From positions 124,001 to 188,000 of the forward strand of contig JARGNI010000001.1 in NCBI GenBank assembly GCA_029213195.1: a stretch of DNA of 64,000 nucleotides, written 5' to 3'. Positions 30,001 to 42,000 of the stretch are shown in pieces (position 1 is the first letter of the stretch; each line of letters opens with the position of its first letter). The translations under genes and the position numbers were made by a program. The notes under the pieces were generated by a model. It searched no databases. It saw nothing but the letters and a program-made list of their open reading frames with translations, and was not told the origin of the DNA. The stretch comes from Verrucomicrobiales bacterium (lineage in GTDB: Bacteria; Verrucomicrobiota; Verrucomicrobiia; Verrucomicrobiales; DEV007).

Positions 30001-33000
30001 GCAGACAGTCGCTCCGGGAGCGACGGTCGACCTGGTTGCTGACGGAACCGTGGGAACCGGTCCCTGGGCCGACGGCGGAATCAGCTGGAACCTGGGAGCC
30101 GGTGGCGCTTCCGAGGTGGCGGTGACGCCAAGTCAGAACAACGGGGCTCCAAGTTGGATGACCCATGCGATCGACTTCAATGGCGCGGGACGAAACGGTG
30201 CCACGGGTGCGACGCTGAACAACTTCAGTGATGCCAATGACGATGCGACCTTCGAACTCTGGGTCGCTGCGGATGATGTCACCCGCAACCAGGTCCTCTT
30301 CGAGACCGGTGGCGGTGGAGATGGTTCCGGAGTCTACCTCAATGACGACGGCACGGTCAGCTTTGTCGTGAAGAACGGCGGTACCTCTCGTGCCGTCACC
30401 TCGACGACGACGTTGAAACCGGGATTCTTCCACCAGATCGTTGTGACCTACGACCAGGCTGCGACCGACCAGATCAAACTCTACATCGACGGCAAGGAAG
30501 AGGGCGTTGCCTCCGTTGCGAACCTGAACGATTTCGCCGGTGGCGATGGCTCCGGACTCGGAGGCGTCGGAGGCGACGAAGGTGGTGACAATGGCGCTCT
30601 CGGAGCACTCGCCAGCTACGGCCGACTCGACGGTCAAATCGGTGTCTTCCGCTACTACGAGAACACCGTGCTCGATGACGCGACGATCCGCGATCAGTTT
30701 GGACTCTCTCGTGGAGAGGTCTCGGTTACCCTCACAGGAACCAATGATGGCAACACGGCCCAGGCCGACTTCAACTTTGCCGTCGAGCACGGAGGCGCTG
30801 CCAACGCCACCCAGACAGCAGGAGGCGACGGAACGACCCTCGGAGGAACGACTGGAAACGTCATCGGTGCTCTCGGACTCGGTGCTGCGAGTACGAATCC
30901 TGGTGATGTCGCTGATACCGATATCGATGTGAATGGCACGGCACCGGACGATCAGCTCTACGTGGCTGCGGTGACCTTCGGCGGGGAAACGACCTTCGTG
31001 GCTCCTGCAGGAACCACGGAAATCGTGACGGCACTCGGAACACTCGAGATTGCCGCGGATGGAACCTACACCTACACCATCGATCAGGACATGGCGGACA
31101 GCCTTACGGCCGGTGAGGTTCAGCCGGAGGTCTTTACCTACACAATCGCCGATCGTGGAGCGACCGATCAGGTCAGGCTCGCCGAGTTCAACTTGAACCC
31201 AGGCGGATCAACTCTTGTCGATGCGCCTGATTTCATCGAGAACACGCTCGTCACCGTGACCAATCTCCAAGGGTTTGACGCCACGAATGACGCAGGTGGG
31301 ACCACCGGAGCTGGTTTCGACGATATTTTCATTTCCGGGTCCAGCAACGCCGCTCTCATTCGCGGGGAAGCGACCGCGGATAATTTTGCGGATGCCCTGC
31401 TCGACGATGACTATTTCGAGTTCTCCGTGACTCCGCAGGCAGGCCAGACGCTGGCCCTCACTTCACTGGGCTTCGATCACTACGCCGATGGATCGGGTTC
31501 TGCCGGAGAATTCAGCACCCTGATCTGGACAGCGAGTATCAACGGATCTCCGTTCACCCCGCTGCATGCTCCGGATGCCTTCGTGGCAGAATGGAATGCA
31601 GGTCCCGCTGCGAGGACTCTTTCCCTGGGGCCGGATTTCCTCCAGCTCACGGAAACCGATACCGTCACCTTCCGCTTCACCTTCGCGGATAATTCCGGTG
31701 GAGATCGCGACTTCATCAACCGCCTCGACAACCTCGTGATCAACGGGGTTCCGGGCGGTGTGGAAATCAGTGAGGCCGATCTCACCATCGAGGTTCGAGG
31801 AAGCAATGACCTTCCGGTCGTGCGGGATGACGACTACACGGAGACCGCGATCGCGAATGAAGATGAAGTCCTTGTAGTGCCCACGGCAGGAGCAGCTCCG
31901 AGCTATGCGGAGAACGTTCTTGCCGATGACCCGGTGGTCTACTGGAGATTGGCCGATGCCGACAAGTCGAACGATGCGACAGCGGTCAACAGTGCGACTG
32001 GTGCGAGCAGTATCGGTACGGCAGGCGACGGTCAATACAAGAACACGGTGACGGAAGTCGCGGACGCTCCTGCCCTGACCGGTGGAGTCGGAGCCAACTT
32101 CAACAATGGAACCGATGTCCAGGATGCCGTGCATGTGGACTTCAGCAACAACTTTCCGGGTTCCGCTCTGACCTTGGAAGCCTGGTTCCGTGCGAATGCG
32201 GCAGACAATGCAGAGGGAACTTTGTTCTCCTATGACGGTGCGGCCGGAGGCAACGAGATCATTGCATTGTTCCAGGGCGGCCCCCTGAGAGTCTTCTTCA
32301 ACAATACGGTTCGGGACACGACGATCACTGAAGCCGAACTCTTCAACGGGGAGTGGCGTCACGTGGCTATCACCTTCGACAGCACGACGGGTGAATCGCA
32401 GGTCTTCCTCGACGGCGAACTGCGGGATACCCTGACCTTTGCGGCGACAGCACTTTCCACCTCGGGAAGCTTCCTTGTCGGCTACGAGCAGGACGGACGT
32501 CTCAACAACGGTGGGCAGCCCCAGCAGAAGTTCAACGGAGACATCGCCGAGGTCGCGATCTACGGCTCCGTTCTGACCGAGGCGCAGATCGAGGCACATC
32601 TGTCGGCACCGGGAGTGCTCGCGAACGACACGGATGTGGACAACGATCTCGTGGTGACTTCGCACGACCAGGTCAGTGCGAACGGAGCGACCGTGGTGGT
32701 CAATCCCGACGGAAGCTTCAGCTACGATCCCACCAATTCCGCAGCGATTCAGATGCTCAAGCAAGGCGAGTCGCTGGTGGATACCTTCACCTACACGGCC
32801 ACCGAGGTGGCGTCCGGAATCGTTCAGCCAAACAGCGTCCTCAATTACGAGGCCTCTGCGGATGCGGACGGCAACGGCACCTGGGAGAACACGGGCACCA
32901 ATGGCGGGTTCAACCTCACGTTGGACACGGCAGGCGGAGTTCAGCGGATCGATGTTTCTGCAACCACCAATTTTGATGGTATCACCCACGCCTACGATTT

Positions 33001-36000
33001 CCCGGGTGGAGTCGGAGCCGACGTCGATGCCAATGCGAAAGGGGCGGAGTTCAACGCGACCCTGCAGAGCCTCGCCAATGGAGGAGACACCGTGCCGACC
33101 ACTTTTGAAATGTGGTTCAAGCCGGATACCCTGACAGGGGGCAACCAGGTTCTCTTTGAAGACGGTGGTGGAAATGGTTTTGGAATCTTCCTTGAGAATG
33201 CCAATCTGCGGGTCCGGGAGACGGACGGTGCTCAGGTCATTACCGACATTTCAGCGCTCGCTGGGGACTTCATCCAGGTTGCCGTCACTTGGCAACCCAA
33301 CGGACCGATGGAGGTTTTCGTCAATGGTCAGTCGGTCGGCTCTGCGAATGGAACCGGAGGTGACTACACCGGCGGCGATGCTGCCGCTCTCGCAACGAAG
33401 GGAGCGGCGAACGTGGGCGGTCTCGGAGGCGGAAGCCAGGGACGAGTTCCGTTTGACGGACAACTCGCGATTTTCCGGGTCTACCAGTCCGTGCTTTCAG
33501 ATACGGAAGTTCTCGGAAACTTCAACGCGGTAGCAGAGCCTCCCGCAACCGGAACGGCCACAGTCAGCATTCTTGTTGAGGGACGCAACGATGCACCGAT
33601 CGCGGCGAACGACTTTGTCGATGGGGATTATTCCAACACGGTATTTGTTTCGAATGCCCCGACCTTGTTCAGTGGAGCGACGGGTCCTGACACCATTCTC
33701 ACCAACGACGGAATCGTTTCCGGCGCGCTGCTGAATTATGCGGCCCAGAACAACTTCGATGCCGATGACCGGATCGAGGATGACGGCACGTGGCCGAATA
33801 CCGGTGTCGTCAGTGGCGGCGACCTGACGCTCAACAGCGGCGTCAGCCTGATCGACGCGACTTCTGCCAACCACAATGGAATCGTCCAGGCCTACTCCTT
33901 CGATGGATCGACCAGTGCGTCGGCCTTCATGCAGGGGGATTCTCCTCTGGATGTCGGAGTGACGACCACGGCGAACGCCACGATCGAGATGTGGTTCCGT
34001 CCGGAAACTCTCACCGGGGGAAGCCAGAACCTCTGGGAGACAGGTGGAGGAACCGGAACGGGATTGGTTCTGCGAGACAACAATCTTGTCTTCCGCGTCA
34101 TCCCAGGTGGTGCTGAAGTCACCTACGACCTCAACGATTTCCAAGCGGACTTCGGATATGATCCGACGACGGATTACATCCATGCCGTTGGAGCGATCAA
34201 CATCGACGAGAACTACGTCGAGTTGTTCATCAATGGCGTTCTCATTGGTCGCGGTGAAGCCGGGCTGAGCAACTGGGATGGCGGCGACGGAGCCGGTATC
34301 GGCTTCCATGGAGGTGACAACCAGGGTGGCTTCGGGGGTGGACCTTCGGGGATCACCGAGAATTTCCAGGGTGACATCGCAAGCTTCCGTCTCTATGGAG
34401 AAGAAAACGGTGGAACTGGAAATGGAGTCGCTTTCAACGAGTTGCAGGCCCTCCAGAACTTCAAGGCGATCCATGCCGGAACCGATATCGATGGAAACAC
34501 CTTCACGGCGACCGGACTGGTCGATCTCGTGAATGATCCGACCGGAAATACGGTCGTCGGTCTGGGGACTCAAATCACCCTGGCTTCCGGTGCTCTCGTC
34601 ACTCTCGACGACGCGACGGGAACCTTCACCTACGATCCCAACCAGGCCTTCGATTTCCTTGGCTTGGGTGATGTCGGAACCGATACCTTCACCTACCAGA
34701 TCACGGATGTGCTTAGTGCTGCCGAAATCAATGCCGGTGCCGTGCCAGGAACAAGCACGGCAACGGTGACGATCCAGATCCACGGCGTGGCCAATGCGGT
34801 CGACGATACTGTCCAGGTGGCGGAAGACACGCCAACGACGATTAGTGTTGCGGATCTTCTTGCGAACGATCTCTCGGATCGTTCGGTTCCCGGTGCGACG
34901 CTGGATTACAACGCGAATCCGCTTCCTTCCGGAACCACGGTTTGGGAAGGCAGCAGCAATCCTGCCGATAACTGGAATTTCGGAAACAACGTGACCCTCG
35001 AACAGGTCACCTCCGCGAAATTTGCTGGTGTCAGCCAAGCCTTCCGATTCGATGGAACGGGCGGTCCGGACAATCGTGGTATCAATGATCTACCCGGTGA
35101 TCCGTCGGATGCGGACGCGACTTGGGAGTTCATTCTCCAGCCGACCAACACCGGCTCGGATGATCAGATCATCTATGAAACCGGTGGAGCCGGGGATGGC
35201 ATGGCGATCTGGTATTCGGTCGACGGCACTGCGAACGATCTCGATCCCTCCGATGGAGTGGGAACAATCCACTTCACGATCGATGATGGCGGTGTCCAGG
35301 AAACGGTTTCTGCTGCTTTGGGACAGGACGATTTCAGTCATGTCGCCCTTGCCTATGACAGGGACAGTGGAGGACGCGACGTCATGCGAATCTTTATTGA
35401 TGGTTCTCTCGCTGCGGTGAAAGCACCTACCGGTATCGATGACTTTGACGGCGGTGATACCGCTGGTCTTGGAAACGTCGGCAACTCTCGAGGCGAAACA
35501 GTTCCTGCCGGTGCTGCGAACTTTACGGGAGACATGTCGATCTTCCGCTTCTATGAGAAATCTCTAAACAGCGCGGAGGTCGTTCAAAACTTCATCGCAG
35601 CGCGAAGTCCTGGAGCGACAGTTCTCACTCTGGGGGCGGATAGTTCTACGACTGGTACGGTCAGTTATGATCCTGGCACCGGTTTGGTCACCTACACGCC
35701 GATGGGTCAGGATCCTCTGGCTTTTGGAGAGCTGGGATCCGACACGTTTGTCTACACCAGTTCTGATGGCACGGAGATCGTTGAGATCCTGAGTGGTAAT
35801 TCTTCACTTGTTGCAGAATCCACGATTCTGATCGGCCAGATTGCGAACAATTCCTTCGAGACGCCTGATACTACAGTGCAGGAGGAAGCCTTTGCGACGG
35901 TCACTCCGACCTCATGGCTTTCGACAGGCGATGCGAATTTTGCCTTTACCGGACAATATGATCAGGAGCCCGCTCTGAATCTCAGTATCACCGGTGATTT

Positions 36001-39000
36001 TGCGAAAGTCTCCGCTGACGGAACGACCGCCGGGGAAATTGGACAGAATACCGGGGTCAACTGGGCCGACCTGGAAGAGGGCGACACGATCACTCTCAGC
36101 CTCCAGGTTGCCAAGCTCACCGCAATCGATTTTGTCGATCTCGATGTGCAGTTGCTGGACGGAACTCTTGCGACCGGAACCGGCGTGGGAACGAGTAATG
36201 TTGTCGCGCAATTGGATGTGGACGGAGCCGGGTTGACCGCCGCAGAAGGAGACTTCGAAACGGTGACTCTGACTCATACCGTCACTGCGGCAGATCTTGC
36301 CCGAACCGGTACGGTGAATGTTCGCTTCGCAGGCGATGCGACCCAAACCGGTCAGACGGCACTGGATACGGTCCAATTGACCGTGACCTCGATCAATGTG
36401 GATGTCAGTCCAACGCTCTCGACCCCATTCAGCAGTCTGAAGAACGTCAATGGTGGCGATTTCGCGAGTGGTGATACCCTCGATATTTCGGGAACGAATG
36501 CCGATGGTTCGGCCTTTGTCGGAACGTTCACGATCACTGATGTCGACACCACCACGCTGGGTGACTTCCTCGATGCTCTCAACGCTCTTATGGCGGATGC
36601 GACCGCGGTCCTCGGTGCCTCTGGCGACCTGACCGTGTTTGCCGATGCCGCGGGTGATGCAGATCTTTCCCTGTCGATCAGCTCCGCTGCTGCTAATGCC
36701 GGCAATACGGATGCGGCACCTCTTGGATCATTTTCGATCTCAAGCAATGGGCGTGACGCGACCGGCAACACGACTACGGCGACGGTGAATGTCGAGATCC
36801 GCGGTGAGAATGACCCGATCACGGCGAATGATGACACGCTTACGATTACCGAGTCCGAAGATGGAACGGTGTCGGTCGGCAACATCATTACCGAGGGAGC
36901 CGGAGCCGATACGGATATCGATTCCAAGCAGGTCATCATTTCCGAGGATTTCTCGGGAGTCGGTGCCCTCGACGGTTCTTCGACGGAGACGGGTGGACTG
37001 ACCTGGTCTGCGGGAACTCTCTGGAACGCAGATGGAACGAAGACGGCCAACGGCTTCTCCAATGCTTTGGTTCCCTTCCAGCCGCAACAGGGACGGGTCT
37101 ACACCATGTCCATGACGGTAAATCCGGACTCCAGCGGGTCCGGCGACTGGTTCGCAGCAGGCTTCAGCGACGCTCCGAACCCGAACGGTGGCTGGCACAC
37201 CTCCGCCAATACGGTTTCCGGATGGATGCTGATCCAGGAGAATGACAATGCAGCCGAAGCGATCCGGACCTTTGAGACGGAAGCCACGAGTGGTGGCACG
37301 ACGAGTGGCCATCCGTCACCGGGAGAGGGACCGATCGATATCCAGATCGTGCTCGACACGACGGAAGCGAACTGGGCTGTCGAATGGTATGCAGACGGCA
37401 AGCTTCTTCGGTCGACGACCCTGGCGAGCAACCCGACGATCAACTACGCCGGATTTGGTGCCTGGAATACGGCAACCGGCAGCGTGTCTGATTTCCAGAT
37501 CACCGAGAATGTCGTGGCCCTTGGCGATGCCATTGTCGTGGCAGTCAACGATGACACGACATCGGTCGATACCCAAATCACGGTGGGGGCAGGTGCTCTC
37601 GTTACTGTGAACCAGGACGGTTCGGTCAATGTCGATGCCAACGGTGCGTATGACTCGTTGCCGACCGGCGCAACGGCGCAGGAAACCTTCACCTATGTCG
37701 TAGCGGATCAGAATGCCCAGACGGTGGACCTCGCGGCTCATCTCAACTTTGGGGAGACGGCAGTGGATCCGGATGGAGTGGACACGCCTCCGGCCCTGGA
37801 TCTCTCCGGCAATGGCCGGAATGGCACGCTCAACGGCAATGCCGTGATCGAGGCTTCCACCTCACCGGTAGGAGGCTCCATGCTGACCCTGGATGGTACG
37901 GGTGACTTTGTGACCCTCGATGGATACCAGGGCGTTGGCGGTTCGGATGTCCGAACGATGTCGGCCTGGATCAATACCAGTGTTCCTGGTGCCGCAGGCA
38001 TCATGTCCTGGGGATCCAATGTCGTGAATGAGAAGTGGGTCTGGCGGATCGCCGACACCAACGGCAGGATGCGTGTCGAGGTCAATGGCGGTGGTGTCGA
38101 GAGCACCACCAATGTGGCCGATGGCAACTGGCATCACGTCGTCGTCGTCTATGATGGCAGCGGCGATCTCAACGGCGTCCAGTTCTATGTCGATGGCCAG
38201 CTGGAAACCAAGTCCGTCAACAGCAGCGTCGCGATCAATACGGCCGCAGGAACCGATGTCTATGTCGGAGCCGATCGCGTAACCGCGAACAACGCCTCGC
38301 GTGACTTTACCGGCAATATCGATGATGCTGCGATCTGGGATCGTGCGCTCTCGGCTCAGGATATCAGTGATATCTACCAGACCGCGATCGTCCAGGGACA
38401 CAGCTTCCAGGAGCAGGATACTGCGACGGTCACGATCACGATCGAGGGTGAGAATTCGGCACCGGATGCCGTCGACGATACGGTCACGGCTCGTGAGGCA
38501 GGCGGATTCAACAACGCGGCAACAGGAATCGATCCGACCGGAAACGTCATGGCGAATGACACCGACGCCGATTCGAATGACGATCCTGCAGCAGGGGACG
38601 GCAGTGTCCGCGTGACGGAGGTTTCCTTTGCGGGGACCGACTTCAACGGAACAGCCAACCAAACTTTGACCGTCGATGGTCAAACGATTATCGAAGGGGC
38701 CTACGGATTCCTGACGATCAATACCGATGGCAGCTATCGCTACGAGGTTCACCAGAGTGTGGCCGACAGCCTCGACGAGGGAGAGACCGTGACTGAGCAG
38801 TTCTCCTACACGATCGAGGATGGCGAGGCCCAGTTGGTCGAGATCACCGGTCTCAGCCTGGATGCCGATACCCAGTTGGTCGATCTGACGATCGTCGATT
38901 CCAGCGGAAACAGCAGAACCCTGACCCCTGGCGACCTGGTCGGGATCGAGGTCACGCAGTTCGATGGTAACAGCACCAGTATGCTCTTCGCTCCGGGAGG

Positions 39001-42000
39001 CACGACGGTAGCGCCGGCACCCGGTTCACGTGCAGCCTTCCTGGATGGAGACACTCGATTCGACAGCTCCCTGGCCAACCTGCAGCTCGGCACAACCGCC
39101 GACATGAATGCCGATAACAACATTGGAGCGACGGTTCGCTTCGATCAGTCGGTCTCCTCTGCCGTCTTCTTTGAGATGGGCGGCAGCGAGGATGTCAACA
39201 TTCAGGTCAGCGAAGACGGAGTGACTTGGACGAATGCGGTCTTCTACGGAGACTACAATCAGTTTGGCCCATCTCTTCCGTTCCAGGAGTTCACATCGGC
39301 CTCGGGGACTCCGAATACCTTGAATGAGCTTGAGAACAATGCGGTCAACTCCGCACGAGCCATTTCTCAGAACACGGGTGGATTTGTGATCAATGCAACG
39401 GACTTTGGGCTCGCTTCGTTTGAATACATGCGTTTCAGCAGCTCAAACGGCATCGCGACTGCTGATCCGTCCTTCATTGCGGGAATCGCTGCGACTGCCG
39501 CGACGGAAATCCCCCTGACCGACACTGCAACTCTCACCATCACAGTCGAGGGTTCCAATGATACGCCGGATGCCTACGACAACACGAACAGTGCAACGGA
39601 AGCAGGCGGAGATGCCAATTCCGTGCCTGGTTCGGGTGCTGCGGGCAATGTCATCACCGATCCGGAGATCATCTCCGGAGATGGACCGCTCCCTGCAAAT
39701 GGGCTGGTCGGTCCGGGCGTAAACGATGCCCTGGAGAACCTGGGACAGACGCTCACGGGAATCGTCGTCAACGGGGTGACCTACACGGATCTGACAGGTG
39801 CGGTAGCGGTGACCGCGACCAATACGAGTGGTCGCTTCGGAGCCCTGAATGAGGGTACTCCTGCGAATTCGACGGACGCATTGACGGGTCTGAGCGTTAC
39901 GACGGGGCAGACCAATCAGGCCCAGACTGATTTCACGCTGGCAGCAGCTGTGAATGATGGCGATCCGACAGGCATCTTCTTTGGCGAGATCAACATTTCA
40001 GGCCAAGCCGGCGATGCCGTCACGGTGATTCCGCTGGATGCGGCAGGGCAGCCGATTGATACCTGGAGCCTCAGCATCACGGCTGCAGACTATGGGGATC
40101 AGATTGGAATCACCCAGACGCCTGGATTGCCGAATATCAGCACACGTCTCACCTCCTTCACGCTTGCGGACTTTACGGGAGGCACAGGAACCCTGACGGG
40201 TGTCGCCGGGATCCGTCTTCTCGACGACGTGGGTGGGGTTGATTTCGATCCTTCCGTCCTCGGAACCTTCAACCTCGCGGTCACGGATCGTGATGTCGAT
40301 GCCGATGATACCGTGGGAACGAATCCGGCGACGGATGTCCACGTGATCCGGGCCAGCGCTGACGGTGGGGCTTCTACGGCGGTAGCGAGCAACACGACCA
40401 GTGCCAATGGAACGACTCTTGTGGGCGTCTACGGTGACCTTACGATCGGTTCCGATGGAAGTTACGTTTACACCGTGGACGAAACGAGAGCCGATGTTCT
40501 CGACGCCGGAGATGTTGGAACGGACACTTTCAGTTACACGATCTCTGACGGGACGAAGGTGTTCATCGATGTCGATGGAATCATCTCGGGAGATGCGAAG
40601 GACTTCACTCGCAGAACTGGAGAGGGCATTTCTGAATGGACTGTCGTTCCCACAGAGAATGCCGGAACCGGAGATGTCGCGGGATCAAGGACGGGAGAGT
40701 TCCTCCAAATGCTGCCCGACACGACAACAGCCGGTGGAAGCGCTTCGATCGCGGCCCCCAACAATGGTGACTTCCTGCCATCTGTCGAATACGAGATTCA
40801 GATCGAGGAAGCCGGTACCTACCAGCTCTTCGTTCGCTGGGCCAACAGCGGCGCGAACGGCGGCGGGAATTCCGACTCGATGTTCGCCGATATCGTCGAA
40901 TTCAAGGATGGTGTGGGCACCGGAAAGGCTGACTGGTATGAGCTGAATCAGAATACCCGCAATTTCACATGGGACGGCGGTGGCCAGGCCGAGGTCAATG
41001 TGGCCGGTCCGGCGAACAACGCGATGACCTGGGATTTCGACACACCGGGAACCTACACCCTGCGGTTTACGCCAAGAGAGGATGGGGCAGCGATTGATGC
41101 CTGGGCCTTGGTCAATACCGCGGCTGGTGCGACCGCTCCTACGGGAACGGACGCCGGTCCTGATTCCACCATTTCCCAGGACACCGCGACCCTGACAATC
41201 ACGGTCAACGGGGCCAACGATGATCCCATGGCTGTGCCTGACACCGCGACCGCAACCGAAGCGGGAGGCGATGCCAATGGAACAGCGGGAGTAGATCCGA
41301 CCGGAAATGTCATCAGCGGAGCAACTCCGGACATCGATGTCGATGGCGATGATACCATCGGAACGAATTCTGCGACGGACTTGTTCGTGACCCAGATCAA
41401 CTACAATGGAGGGGCAGACCAGGCCGTCACGGCGGGAACGACAAGTGCTAACGGAACCTCTGTGGCTGGAATGTATGGAACACTCACCATTGGTGCGGAT
41501 GGCAGCTACGTGTTTGTCGTTGATCAAGCGGCGATGGATGCAGCGGGTGTCGCTCTCAATGAAAGTGTCACCGACTCCTTTACCTACACGGTTTCGGATG
41601 ACAGTGGGGCCACGGATTCGACCACTCTCCTTGTTACTATCAACGGGGCGAATGACAATCCGGTGATTTCTGTCGGAGGTGGGTCTGCCGGAGATGCCTT
41701 TAATGAGGCACCCAATCAGACCAATACCGGAAATGGGTTTACCGCGAACGGAACGCTGGATGTCTCCGACATCGATACGAGTAACACGGTGGACGTCTCC
41801 GTCTCAGTGGTGGCTCCGAATCTGAATCCGATGTTGCCACCAACGAGCGCGAGTACGGCACCCGACAATGCGACCTTGCTAGGGTTTTTGAGCGTGGATC
41901 CAACAAATATCAATCCACAAGGTCCGGTACGCACGATCTCCGATATCAACAACGACGGAACGATCAACTGGAGCTTCGACAGTGGTTCCGAAGAATTCGA

